Assembly: GCA_963803735.1 (NCBI GenBank)
Contig: CAWDNV010000001.1
Location: 496,001 to 560,000 of the forward strand
Length of the DNA stretch: 64,000 bases
From: Palsa-189 sp963803735
GTDB taxonomy: Bacteria > Acidobacteriota > Terriglobia > Acidiferrales > UBA7541
Direction: 5' to 3'
Under the pieces are notes generated by a model, which saw nothing but the letters and a program-made list of their open reading frames with translations, had not been told where the DNA came from and made no database searches. The stretch's first letter is position 1, and every line of letters starts with the position of its first letter. This document shows positions 44,555-52,751 of the stretch, in pieces. Position numbers and translations under genes: made by a program.

Positions 44555-44597
44555 ACCGATCGGTGTAATCACAACTTTTTACCGACCAGGTTCGGTA
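44555..44597. repeat. Two palindromes with common ACCGA/TCGGT half-sites
   Basis: ACCGATCGGT (44555-44564, perfect 10-bp palindrome) and TACCGA-CCAGGT-TCGGTA (44580-44597) lie 57-99 bp before the NarX-like kinase start. Their half-sites match but the spacing differs, as expected for a dimeric regulator with flexible sites or two separate operators. Confidence 0.45.
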
Positions 44598-44729
44598 AGT
44601 ATGCACCCGAACGTGCTGCCGTGGAATAGCCATAAATCGCGCGGTGGAAATCTACTTTGTAAAAGTTAGTTATATGTTAAGAAACCAATTTTCAACCGGA
44701 CGGCCTTGGCGACTTGATTCCCTTGAACG

Positions 44730-45041
44730 TCAGTGGCCACGGAGGCCCCCCAACTCCTTTTCCAAGGCCTCCAGATGCTCCGTCATTTCCAGGATAACGG
44801 CCACACCTGCCAAGTTGATCCCTAAGTCTTGCCTCAAGTGCACAATCCGGTGCAGCCGCGTGATCACTGAAGTCGGAAAGAGTTGATCGGAACCTGCATT
44901 GACCGACGGTTCGATCAAGCGATAGCGGACAAAGACCTCCACGATTCCAGCCTGCACGCCGGCAGCTCTGGCCAATTCATCCATTGATAACAGCGAGTGC
45001 TCGGTGCGCCAAAGAACTAAGGCTTGTGCCTGGTCAGACAT
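44730..45041 (-). CDS. CbpM/MerR-like small regulator
   Basis: 103 residues. SMDELARAAGVQAGIVEVFVRYRLIEPSVNAGSDQLFPTSVITRLHRIVHLRQDLGINLAGVAVILEMTEHLEALEKEL fits the winged-helix plus long helix pattern of CbpM and the HspR/MerR group. CbpM binds and inhibits the DnaJ-like CbpA; MerR-type relatives bind DNA. No cbpA/dnaJ gene is in the window, so the partner must be elsewhere. The start at 45041 has AGGAGAGGTGAAC upstream. It lies between a NarX-like kinase and a sigma-54 activator, near the Hsp20 genes, which fits a stress-regulation role. Confidence 0.65.
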   Translation of the reverse strand: MSDQAQALVLWRTEHSLLSMDELARAAGVQAGIVEVFVRYRLIEPSVNAGSDQLFPTSVITRLHRIVHLRQDLGINLAGVAVILEMTEHLEALEKELGGLRGH

Positions 45042-45233
45042 TGTTCACCTCTCCTATTGTTTTGTTCACTTTTCCTGCGAGGGGCACTCGCCGGCACGTC
45101 TAGCCCGAGGAAGCTCTTGCCTCTAATCTCATCGCTTGCACCTAGACGTCCAATGGTCAGGCATCCTAGGAATTCAGAACGTCTGGCATAGTCGCACGTG
45201 ATGTGGGAGTCTCGAGGGGCGTCGATTTCTTAT

Positions 45234-45256
45234 GTCAACGTTGTCAATACGTTGAC
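45234..45256. repeat. Inverted repeat GTCAACGT-N7-ACGTTGAC
   Basis: A perfect 8-bp inverted repeat with centre TGTCAAT, 9 bp beyond the stop codon of the sigma-54 activator. It is AT-balanced with no U-run, so more like an operator than a terminator. Confidence 0.5.
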
Positions 45257-45265
45257 GGCGGCCCG

Positions 45266-46261
45266 TCACTTTTGAGGACGGCCTATCCCGAGACGCCGCA
45301 TTTTTTCAACCAGTGTGGTTCGCTTTAGCCCAAGAACTGCAGCAGCGCCCTGCGGCCCTCCGACAACCCAATTGGTTTGGTGTAACGCTTGCAGGATATA
45401 GTTGCGCTCGGCTGCTGCAAGCGTTGGACGTTCACGTGGAGTGCCGTTATCGACTGGCTTCATTGGGGCGAGTTGAAGAACTGCGTGCGAAGACAGGATG
45501 ACTGAGCGTTCCATGACGTTCTGCAGCTCGCGCACATTTCCGGGCCAAGGATAACTTACAAGAGCATTCAGATCAGCTCGTCGGATAGCTTCTATCTGTT
45601 TGTTCATACGCTGGGCATACTTTTGAGCGAAGTGCCTGGCGAGAAGAGGGATATCCTCCGGCCGATTACGAAGGGCAGGCATCTCTATAGGAAACACGTT
45701 GAGACGGTAATAAAGATCGCTCCGAAATTCATGATTCTCGACCATAGAAGGGAGGTCTCTATTGGTTGCTGTCACTAGCCGGAAGTCTACATGAAGCGTT
45801 CGCGAGCACCCCAGGCGCTCGAATTCTTGTTCCTGCAGGACGTGCAGCAGCTTGGGTTGAAATTCCAGAGGAATGTCCCCTACTTCGTCCAGGAAAAACG
45901 TTCCCCTGTTCGCCAGCTCGAAGCGTCCAATCTCTCGCCCAACAGAGCCGGTAAATGCACCTTTTTCGTGGCCAAAGAGTTCGCTTTCAATAAGTCCCGG
46001 CGGAATCGATGCGCAGTTGGTCCTCACGAACGCCCGGTCGCGACGTGAACTCAAATTATGTATGGCCTTGGCGACAAGCTCCTTTCCTGTGCCGGTTTCA
46101 CCAAGAAGCAGCACTGTCGCATCAGTGGTGGCAACCCTCTTTACTTGCTCGAGTACGCCCTTCAGAGAAGAGCTGCAGCCCACGATTTCACCGAAAGAGG
46201 CCTCGGCTCCGTTAATTGCGCTGTGAAGCGTCTCTTCGGCTAGAGTCTCGATAGCTTGCAC
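45266..46261 (-). CDS. Sigma-54 activator lacking a sensory domain
   Basis: 331 residues. A short N-terminal tail (about 24) precedes an AAA+ domain: GETGTGKE Walker A, ELFGHEKGAFTGS loop, TFFLDEVGD Walker B. A Fis-type HTH closes it (NYILQALHQTNWVVGGPQGAAAVLGLKRTTLVEKMRRLGI), worded as in the FhlA/HyfR group. With no receiver or ligand domain, activity must be set by expression level or a binding partner, as in PspF. The GAFTGA loop ends in Ser. It is divergent from the BON-Hsp20-VWFA genes; a weak -24/-12 match lies before those genes. Confidence 0.88.
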   Translation of the reverse strand: MQAIETLAEETLHSAINGAEASFGEIVGCSSSLKGVLEQVKRVATTDATVLLLGETGTGKELVAKAIHNLSSRRDRAFVRTNCASIPPGLIESELFGHEKGAFTGSVGREIGRFELANRGTFFLDEVGDIPLEFQPKLLHVLQEQEFERLGCSRTLHVDFRLVTATNRDLPSMVENHEFRSDLYYRLNVFPIEMPALRNRPEDIPLLARHFAQKYAQRMNKQIEAIRRADLNALVSYPWPGNVRELQNVMERSVILSSHAVLQLAPMKPVDNGTPRERPTLAAAERNYILQALHQTNWVVGGPQGAAAVLGLKRTTLVEKMRRLGIGRPQK

Positions 46262-46579
46262 GTTTCCCCATCGCCAATAACGACGAATGAAAATGATAGT
46301 GATAATCGATCAGAATTAGATCAATAGGGTGATCACTTGGGAGCCTCCGACCCTGGAATTGAGTGAATATCAGTGGTGAATTGCCGTTCAGGGCGATTTC
46401 TCAAGTTAAGTCATGAGTGTCAAAGCATTGACTTCTCGAACTCCCTGACTCACCGCATGTTTAGCTTCATCGGCCTAATACCCTCTAAAAAGCCAACTTA
46501 GCACGCAGATCGCGGTCGGCCGCCGTTGGACATCAAGATGCTGTTAGCCAAGAGGACTTTCCTGAGAAAGGAGCGACAC
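46262..46579. promoter_or_regulatory. Divergent regulatory region between the sigma-54 activator and the BON gene
   Basis: No gene is seen. It contains an inverted repeat GTCAA-AGCA-TTGAC (46419-46432) and a weak sigma-54-like element on the plus strand at 46526-46542. There GG (46528-46529) and GC (46540-46541) are 12 bp apart, but the boxes read TTGGACA and ATGCT. The implied start near 46553 fits a 27-nt leader with AAAGGAG before ATG 46580. Confidence 0.4.
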
Positions 46580-47230
46580 ATGGACGATCTGGAACTGAAG
46601 AGGGCGGTGGAATCCGAACTGAATTTCGAACCGAGCATAAATGCCGCTGAAATAGGCGTGGCCGTGAAGGACGGCGTCGTCACCCTCACGGGCCGCGTAC
46701 CGAGCTATTGGGAAAAGGTCGCCGCCGAACGTGCCGCCGCGCGCGTCGCGGGAGTAAAGGCGGTAGCAAATGAGTTGGAAGTTCGTCTGCCCGGATCGAG
46801 CGAACGCACAGATGAAGACATCGCCCGGGCAGCAGTAGATGCGCTCAAATGGAACGTCTTGGTACCCGAAGACAGGATTAAGGTCAAAGTGTCCAAGGGC
46901 TGGGTGACGTTGGAGGGGAGTGTCGATTGGCAATACCAGAAATCAGCAGCCGAAAAGGCCGTGAGAAGGCTGCTCGGGGTCGTAGGAGTAAGTAACCTAA
47001 TCGAAGTTAAACCTGCCGTCAGCAAAGCCGAAGTGAAGAGCGCCATCGAATCCGCGCTGAAACGATTGGCCGAAGTAGACGCAAATCGAATCCGGGTTGA
47101 GACACAGGATGGAAAGGTCATCCTGACTGGGACTGTGCGCTCATGGTTCGAACGTGAAGAAGCGGAGAGGGCTGCCTGGTCTGCACCGGGCGTGCGAGCT
47201 GTCGAGGACCATATAGCGATCGCCGCATAA
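46580..47230 (+). CDS. Triple BON-domain protein
   Basis: 216 residues from ATG 46580 (AAAGGAGCGACAC upstream; a longer in-frame start has no such site). Three BON domains in tandem begin near residues 4, 75 and 150, each with the GxVTLxGxVxxxxEKxxAExAAxxVxGVxxVxN signature (GVVTLTGRVPSYWEK, GWVTLEGSVDWQYQK, GKVILTGTVRSWFER). BON domains bind phospholipid and stabilise envelopes under osmotic or heat stress (OsmY type). No signal peptide is visible, unlike OsmY, so it may be cytoplasmic or leaderless. It heads a co-directional series of stress and envelope genes. Confidence 0.9.
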   Translation: MDDLELKRAVESELNFEPSINAAEIGVAVKDGVVTLTGRVPSYWEKVAAERAAARVAGVKAVANELEVRLPGSSERTDEDIARAAVDALKWNVLVPEDRIKVKVSKGWVTLEGSVDWQYQKSAAEKAVRRLLGVVGVSNLIEVKPAVSKAEVKSAIESALKRLAEVDANRIRVETQDGKVILTGTVRSWFEREEAERAAWSAPGVRAVEDHIAIAA

Positions 47231-47309
47231 AGCCTGCGCAAGTCGGCAGGCATTCCCTGCTGCGCTCTGTCTGTTGCAAAGAATGCGCATTTTCGAAGGG
47301 AGGATACCA

Positions 47310-47789
47310 ATGGCATTTCTCACACTGAGGCAAAGCCCGGTTGACGATTTATTCGATTTCAGGCGGGATTTCGACAGCATTTTCAATCGGTTGCTAACGA
47401 ACCGGTCGGAATCACGGGAGACAACTAGAACTTCAATACCGCCGATTCAAGCGTGGATCGATCGCGAAAATAAGACTTATCACTTGCGCGTTGCACTTCC
47501 TGGCGTGAATCCAGACGAAGTGCAAATCACCGCGGAGGGCAATACTTTAACGATCAGCGGTGAACACCAAGCGAGCGAAGACAAGGATCAAGTGGCTTAT
47601 TTACTCAAGGAGTTTTCGTTCGAACGCTTTGAACGCACCGTGACACTACCGGAAGGCGTCGACGCTGGAAAGATCAACGCGGAGTACGGCAACGGCGTAG
47701 TCGAAATCACTATTCCCCTTTCCGAAACGGCTCTTCCAAGACGAATCGAAATCAAGAACGCGGAGAAGAGCCAAGCCGCGAAAGCGTAG
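47310..47789 (+). CDS. hsp20: Small heat-shock protein, Hsp20/alpha-crystallin family
   Basis: 159 residues from ATG 47310 (AAGGGAGGATACC upstream). A typical N-terminal arm (FLTLRQSPVDDLFDFRRDFDSIFNRLL) precedes the alpha-crystallin domain (IPPIQAWIDRENKTYHLRVALPGVNPDEVQITAEGNTLTISGE ... FERFERTVTLPEGVDAGKINAEYGNGVVEITIPL). A PRRIEIK tail stands near the C-terminal IxI position. It is a holdase that keeps unfolding proteins soluble. It shares the IxAWID-KTYHL core with the other Hsp20 (34582-34935) and, like that one, is directly followed by a VWFA gene. Confidence 0.93.
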   Translation: MAFLTLRQSPVDDLFDFRRDFDSIFNRLLTNRSESRETTRTSIPPIQAWIDRENKTYHLRVALPGVNPDEVQITAEGNTLTISGEHQASEDKDQVAYLLKEFSFERFERTVTLPEGVDAGKINAEYGNGVVEITIPLSETALPRRIEIKNAEKSQAAKA

Positions 47790-47815
47790 AGGTTATCAGG
47801 AGGCAAGGATCAGCC

Positions 47816-48925
47816 ATGCAAAAGTTAAGGGCCCAGCGTTACGCCACGAATTGTATTTTTTTGTTTCTTCTCATTCCGTCAAGCTGGGCCCTGCTTTTAC
47901 ACGGACAGAGTTCGTCTACTCGGCGGTCTCAATCCGAAGTCACCGTTCCTAACAGGCCGACGGCGCCCCTCTTCAAAGGACAGCAGGGGGAACAGGGGTC
48001 GGAAATCGTGTTCGCCCCTTCGAGCCGCACGGTGACGATGAAACTGCGGGTGGAAGATCCCAACGGATATTTCCTGCCAAACATTCGGCCGGAGAATTTT
48101 GCCGTTTACGAAGATGGTGTACGGCAAAACAACGTCAACGTTGAAGTGGAACATGCGCCTGTAACGGCAGCACTCCTGCTGGAACTCGGCGGTCGCTACC
48201 ACGAGTTGAATAAAGCGCTCGCGATGCAAGTCTCGCAAATCGGCCAGCAAGCGCTGGACGTGATCGGGCCGCAGGACAGGATTGCCATCTTCAAATATGA
48301 CGCCCATGTGACGCCTTTAGCTGATTTCACTCAAGGCCAAGACGACCTCAAGAAGATATTCGACAACATTTCAGTTCCGACGCCTTCTGAGGCCAATCTT
48401 TACGACTCGCTAATGGAGACCTTAAACCGAATGCGTGGAGTGAACGGGCGAAAGGCCATTATCGTCGTCTCGACGGGCGTCGACACCTTCAGTAAGGCCA
48501 CTTATGAAGACGCTTTAAAAGCGGTTCGGGAATCGGCAATTCCCATTTATACGATTGGCCTCGAACGATTTATGCAACTTGAGGCAAATCTGTATGGATC
48601 GGAGGCGCCGTTTGCGCGCATAGATTGGAATGGCGCCGAAAACCGCCTCGAAACCCTGGCGCGATCTTCAGGCGGCCGAGCTTATGCCCTGGAGAACGAT
48701 GTGGAAGTTCCCGGAATCTACGACGACATCATCGAAAACCTTCGCATGCGCTACGTGATTACGTACATGTCTTCGAATCCTGCACCCTCCGGAGCACCTC
48801 GCAAAATCCGTGTCGAACTGATCGATCCAAAAACTGGCCAGCCGTTGAGGTTCCGGGATTCGAACGGCAAACCGGTGACAGCGAGAGTTTTCGTTCAAGA
48901 AAGCTATAGCCCTAGTGCTGCCTGA
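47816..48925 (+). CDS. Secreted VWFA-related protein 3 (degenerate metal site)
   Basis: 369 residues. Signal helix (CIFLFLLIPSSWALLLHG), a linker, a beta domain (VTMKLRVEDPNGYFLPNIRPENFAVYEDGVRQ) and a VWFA domain in which the metal-site strand reads LLLELGGRYHEL, so the DxSxS motif is lost. NLYDSLMETLNRM, IIVVSTGVDTF and the terminal MRYVITYMSSNPAPSGAPRKIRVELIDPKTGQ block are conserved. AGGAGGCAAGG precedes ATG 47816. It is co-directional with hsp20 (26 bp) and the beta-barrel gene (20 bp). Confidence 0.83.
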   Translation: MQKLRAQRYATNCIFLFLLIPSSWALLLHGQSSSTRRSQSEVTVPNRPTAPLFKGQQGEQGSEIVFAPSSRTVTMKLRVEDPNGYFLPNIRPENFAVYEDGVRQNNVNVEVEHAPVTAALLLELGGRYHELNKALAMQVSQIGQQALDVIGPQDRIAIFKYDAHVTPLADFTQGQDDLKKIFDNISVPTPSEANLYDSLMETLNRMRGVNGRKAIIVVSTGVDTFSKATYEDALKAVRESAIPIYTIGLERFMQLEANLYGSEAPFARIDWNGAENRLETLARSSGGRAYALENDVEVPGIYDDIIENLRMRYVITYMSSNPAPSGAPRKIRVELIDPKTGQPLRFRDSNGKPVTARVFVQESYSPSAA

Positions 48926-48945
48926 CCCACAAGTTGGAGATGGAG

Positions 48946-49620
48946 ATGAACAAAACAAACTGCATCAGGAACTTCTACACGAAACTGGGCCTGCTCACGG
49001 TACTGGTAGCTACTGTCGCATTATCCGGGCGGGCACAAGACGACGAACGTCATTTCACTCTCAATGCAGGCGCGGGTTTTTCACCTCTCGTCGGACAAAT
49101 CAGCGATCGCTTGAACAACGGCTGGAATGTAACTGTCGGAGGCGGGTATCGGTTCACGCGCCGTATTGAAGCAAATCTGCAATTTACGTACAACGGTTTT
49201 GGCGTCAAGCCGGTGGTCCTGCAAGAGGCCAACGTTCCGGGCGCCAACAGCGCCAACTCGCACCTGTGGTCGATCACAGTTGATCCTAAGCTCCGGCTCC
49301 ATCCGTCAGGAAGGGTGGACCCATACTTTACAGGAGGCGTCGGCTACTATCGCCGGACCATTCAATTCACGCAGCCAAGTGTGGCACCAGTCGATATTTT
49401 CGATCCGTTTTTTGGCTTTTTCTTTTTCCCGACGCTGGTTCCGGCAAACATAGTCCTCGGTAACATCACTCGTGGAGGCGTCGGCGGAAACTTGGGTCTA
49501 GGTTTCGATTTCCCGTTTGTGGGCGGGACGCGAGTCTTCACAGAAGCGAAATATCAGTATGCCGATACGGGAAGCATTCCAACGAGGATGATTCCGCTCA
49601 CACTCGGAGTGCGATGGTGA
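48946..49620 (+). CDS. Outer-membrane beta-barrel protein
   Basis: 224 residues from ATG 48946, chosen because GGAG at 48936-48939 is 6 nt away (ATG 48940 is also in frame). Signal peptide (LGLLTVLVATVALSGRAQ). The mature part has alternating aromatic strands with Gly turns (FTLNAGAGFSPLVGQ, VTVGGGYRFTRRIEANLQFTYNGFG, VDPYFTGGVGYYRRTIQF, GGNLGLGFDFPF, VFTEAKYQYADTG) and ends in VRW, an outer-membrane C-terminal signature. It resembles small 8-stranded OmpA/OmpW-like barrels. It follows VWFA protein 3 by 20 bp, so the two may be functionally linked. Confidence 0.8.
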   Translation: MNKTNCIRNFYTKLGLLTVLVATVALSGRAQDDERHFTLNAGAGFSPLVGQISDRLNNGWNVTVGGGYRFTRRIEANLQFTYNGFGVKPVVLQEANVPGANSANSHLWSITVDPKLRLHPSGRVDPYFTGGVGYYRRTIQFTQPSVAPVDIFDPFFGFFFFPTLVPANIVLGNITRGGVGGNLGLGFDFPFVGGTRVFTEAKYQYADTGSIPTRMIPLTLGVRW

Positions 49621-49672
49621 TCTATCTCGCATGAGCTTGGCTACTGAATGAACAAGAAAGAAGAGGTGACTA

Positions 49673-50221
49673 ATGAGCGTAACAGCAAGCACAACTTTCC
49701 CGAGAGCATCAATCGGGTGGTCGATTGTTCTCAGTGTACTCATGATCATTGCGGGTTTCCTCGCCATCGCTATGCCGTTAGCAGCTGCGATCGCCGTAAA
49801 CATATTTGTTGCGTGGATGCTTATGTTCAGCGGGGCGGCACACCTTGTCTTCGCCTGGTACAGGCGACATAGCCGCGGATTTATATGGCAATTACTGCTC
49901 GGCATTCTCTATGCCTTCATAGGTGCGTATATCTTGATTAATCCAGCCCTCGGATTGGTATCACTGGCTCTCGCGATTGCCGCCTACCTGCTGTTCGAAG
50001 GAGTTTTAGAGATTATCCTGGCATTCCAACTTCGACCGATGCGCGCGTGGGGTTGGTTGCTCTTTGACGGGATTGTGACATTGGTCCTCGCGTTCATGAT
50101 TTGGAGAGCGTGGCCGGCAGGCTCCGAACTTGTCATCGCGATACTCGTAGGAGTCAGCATGCTCTTTGGTGGCATTTCGCGTCTTATGCTGAGCCTTGCG
50201 GCGCGTCACGTGACGGCGTAA
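49673..50221 (+). CDS. HdeD/DUF308-family membrane protein
   Basis: 182 residues with six membrane helices arranged in pairs, with WSIVLSVLMIIAGFLAIAMPLAAAIAVNIFVAWMLMFSGAAHLVFAW followed by FIGAYILINPALGLVSLALAIAAYLLFEGVLEIILAFQLRPM. HdeD in enteric bacteria contributes to acid resistance at high cell density. The start is set by GAAAGAAGAGGTGAC upstream. Its position in the stress series fits envelope acid or osmotic protection, but the mechanism is unknown. Confidence 0.88.
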   Translation: MSVTASTTFPRASIGWSIVLSVLMIIAGFLAIAMPLAAAIAVNIFVAWMLMFSGAAHLVFAWYRRHSRGFIWQLLLGILYAFIGAYILINPALGLVSLALAIAAYLLFEGVLEIILAFQLRPMRAWGWLLFDGIVTLVLAFMIWRAWPAGSELVIAILVGVSMLFGGISRLMLSLAARHVTA

Positions 50222-50405
50222 GAGAGTCGACCGCTCGAGATTGGCGCTGCTATGGAACGGCTCATCCCTCAGTGACGGGTCACGGCGTCGCCACTGAGCG
50301 GGTTGTATCGCAACTGACTTCAGTGTTTCATCGTGGCGGTTGTGGCCTGGCGATGGAGACTGTGGCCATTCACCTGAGTACAAGAACAGCTTAGAGGGAG
50401 GGTGC

Positions 50406-50936
50406 ATGCATACTGTCAAGCTAACTATCGGTGTGTTTTTTATGCTCGCCCTGGCAACTCGCGCGAGCGCGCAGAAAGTTACGGTAGATTTCGATCCTCA
50501 TGCACCTTTCTCTGACTACAAGACCTTCATGTGGATTCAGCCCGTGCATTATCCACAAGATCCACTTATGGAAAGACGGGTAATGGATGCAATTAACGGG
50601 GACCTTATGAGCAAGGGTTTGGAAGAGGTTTCGTCAGGGGCAGATATCGGAGTCGCCGCCCATATAGCTACAAAAGAAAAGCAAACGCTGGAAACTTTCT
50701 ACACTGGATTCGGAGGCGGTTGGCGATGGGGTTTGGAATGGGGGCAGGCGATAACAACGCCCGAAACTTATACCATCGGCACGCTTGTCGTGGACCTCTT
50801 TGATGCCAGAACGATGCAGCTTATCTGGCGCGGCGTGGGTAGCGAAACGTTGTCCGATAAGCCGGAAAAAGATACTCAGAAACTTAACAAAACGGTCGAC
50901 AAGATGTTCAAGGACTTCCCGCCGAAGAGCAAATAA
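50406..50936 (+). CDS. DUF4136-type exported protein
   Basis: 176 residues from ATG 50406 (AGAGGGAGGGTGC upstream). Signal peptide (VKLTIGVFFMLALATRASA, cleavage before QKV). VTVDFDPHAPFSDYKTFMWIQ is the signature start of DUF4136 (V-x-x-D-x-x-x-x-x-F-x-x-Y-x-T-x-x-W). Later blocks are VMDAINGDLMSKGLEEV and TIGTLVVDLFDARTMQLIWRGVGSETL, also typical. The Cys of many family lipoproteins is missing. The function is unknown. Its stop codon directly abuts the next ATG, so the two are co-translated. Confidence 0.83.
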   Translation: MHTVKLTIGVFFMLALATRASAQKVTVDFDPHAPFSDYKTFMWIQPVHYPQDPLMERRVMDAINGDLMSKGLEEVSSGADIGVAAHIATKEKQTLETFYTGFGGGWRWGLEWGQAITTPETYTIGTLVVDLFDARTMQLIWRGVGSETLSDKPEKDTQKLNKTVDKMFKDFPPKSK

Positions 50937-51830
50937 ATGCGAGCTGAAACCTTGCGAGTTCAATGGGCCAAAATGTTGCTTTCGAAGTTCACCCTTCTGT
51001 CGTTGTTAGTCCTGCTCTTCGTCACTGAAGCAGCGGCCCAATATACGCCACCCCCGCCGCCACCAGCTCCTACCAACCAATACCCCCCGGCCCCACCCCC
51101 ACCGCCGCCCAATTCGGTCCTCGGTCCACAGCAGTTGGAACAGCTTGTAGCGCGAATTGCGCTATACCCCGATCCGTTGCTCGCACAGATTCTGACCGCA
51201 TCCACATATTGGAGCGAAATTCCGGAAGCCGCAGCGTGGGCCAACCAGCACAGCTATCTCAGCGGCAGCGCGCTCGCCGACGCGATCCGTGCGGACAATC
51301 TGCAGTTCGATCCCAGCATATTAGCGCTGCTCCCTTTCCCTGCGGTTCTCAACATGATGGCGCAGGATATGGCGTGGACGCAGCAGCTAGGCAACGCAGT
51401 ATTGCTGCAGCGCGCCGATGTAATGGATGCCATCCAGAGGCTCCGTAAGCGTGCCTATGATTACGGCTATTTGCGCTCAAACGCATACTACACAGTGACA
51501 AACGTTAACAACTATATTGAGATCCAGCCGGTCAACCCGCAATACATTTATCTTCCGACATACGATCCCTTGATCGTATTCAGGCCGCCGCCTCCCGGCT
51601 TCGTAATTTCCGGAGCGATCCGCTTCGGCCCCGCTGTCATCGTTGGAGCCTTTGCGCCTTGGGGATGGGTCTACCCGCATCTCCTATGGGGTCCGCACGA
51701 AATCATTATCGACGAGACTCCCTGGCGGCGCGTCTGGGTGAATCGGGGCTTCTACGTCCACCCGTATGAACATCCCTGGGTGCGCAGGGTCGGGCCTCGG
51801 GTTGAGCACCACGCAATCCATCACCGCTAG
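50937..51830 (+). CDS. DUF3300-type exported protein with Pro-rich N-terminus
   Basis: 297 residues. Signal peptide (FTLLSLLVLLFVTEAAA) followed by a Pro-rich stretch of about 35 residues, then the DUF3300 core: LEQLVARIALYPDPLLAQILTASTYWSEIPEAAAWANQ, FDPSILALLPFPAVLNMMAQDMAWTQQLGNAVLLQ, VMDAIQRLRKRAYDYGYL. A hydrophobic Gly-rich segment and a His/Arg-rich tail follow. The family is exported and its role is unknown. It begins right after the DUF4136 stop codon (TAAATG). The proline run could extend through the periplasm or peptidoglycan. Confidence 0.85.
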   Translation: MRAETLRVQWAKMLLSKFTLLSLLVLLFVTEAAAQYTPPPPPPAPTNQYPPAPPPPPPNSVLGPQQLEQLVARIALYPDPLLAQILTASTYWSEIPEAAAWANQHSYLSGSALADAIRADNLQFDPSILALLPFPAVLNMMAQDMAWTQQLGNAVLLQRADVMDAIQRLRKRAYDYGYLRSNAYYTVTNVNNYIEIQPVNPQYIYLPTYDPLIVFRPPPPGFVISGAIRFGPAVIVGAFAPWGWVYPHLLWGPHEIIIDETPWRRVWVNRGFYVHPYEHPWVRRVGPRVEHHAIHHR

Positions 51831-51895
51831 GACCTGCGTGCTGGGCGTCATTTCGCAGGATACGGAGATTAGCCGGAAGGTATTGGGCGGGTTTT

Positions 51896-52567
51896 ATGGA
51901 GGACGACGTGCGCAATGGATCAAGCGGCAGCGGAAAATGGCGTAAAAAAGAGGCCTGCCCGAACGTCCGCTGCGTGCGCAGGCCGCATTACCCCCTGCTG
52001 GGCAAGAAAGCCGATGCGCAATTCGCTCAACTCGTAGCTCCCTCGCAGGAGCGCGTATACCGCCTCGCTCTTCGCATCACGTCCAATATTGAAGATGCAA
52101 AGGACGTTCAGCAGGGAACGATGTTGAAAGCATATCGCAAACTAGGTCAATTCGAGGGGCGGTCCCAATTCAATACGTGGATCTCGCGCATTGCAATCAA
52201 TGAAGCATTAATGTGTCTTCGTAAAAGACGCAGCGCCGCTTATGTGCCGCTGGAGCAGGCATTGCCCCCAAACGGAGCCATCCAGGCTAGCTCTAATTTC
52301 CATTCAGTAGTGGAGGGGCCCGAAAGAGCCTATGCTCGCAAGGAACTGCGAGATCTTTTGGCGCACGCTATCGGGACTCTCCGCCCTACGCATCGGGCGA
52401 TATTTCTGTTGCGAGGCATCGAACGGCTCTCGACCAAACAGACAGCAAAAGTTCTGCACATTTCCGAGGGCATTGTGAAAGCTCGGCTACGCCGCGCGCG
52501 CACGGAGCTGCGCTCCTATTTGAGAAACGCATTGCAGCCACACGTGAGCCTCCGAATAACTGGGTGA
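51896..52567 (+). CDS. ECF-type RNA polymerase sigma factor
   Basis: 223 residues. A basic N-terminal tail (1-38) precedes sigma region 2 (FAQLVAPSQERVYRLALRITSNIEDAKDVQQGTMLKAYRKLGQFEGRSQFNTWISRIAINEALMCLRKRR) and region 4 (LRPTHRAIFLLRGIERLSTKQTAKVLHISEGIVKARLRRARTELRSYL). It resembles the RpoE-like group. No anti-sigma gene with the zinc HxxxCxxC motif is next to it; the small zinc-ribbon protein downstream is not of that type. The start could be later than ATG 51896. It ends the stress-envelope gene series 66 bp after the DUF3300 gene and might regulate it. Confidence 0.9.
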   Translation: MEDDVRNGSSGSGKWRKKEACPNVRCVRRPHYPLLGKKADAQFAQLVAPSQERVYRLALRITSNIEDAKDVQQGTMLKAYRKLGQFEGRSQFNTWISRIAINEALMCLRKRRSAAYVPLEQALPPNGAIQASSNFHSVVEGPERAYARKELRDLLAHAIGTLRPTHRAIFLLRGIERLSTKQTAKVLHISEGIVKARLRRARTELRSYLRNALQPHVSLRITG

Positions 52568-52751
52568 CGAGCCGCCGCTTTGCATTTATCTGCACGCAGA
52601 ACTCCGTATCGATGACGCTCGGCCTCTTCCCGTCACAGCGGCTTAGGCAGGATCCAATTTTGCCGCTGGACCTATTCCCTAAAACTCTGCATCCTGTACA
52701 TTGAGACTCGCAGCAGTTTCAGTCTCCTTCCCCAGCGAGAGGACTGAAGCA

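Noticed and set aside
45138..45153. Sigma-54-like match upstream of the CbpM-like gene (minus strand)
   Set aside because: Box matches are poor (TTGGACG, GTGCA) and the leader would be long; not listed as a promoter.
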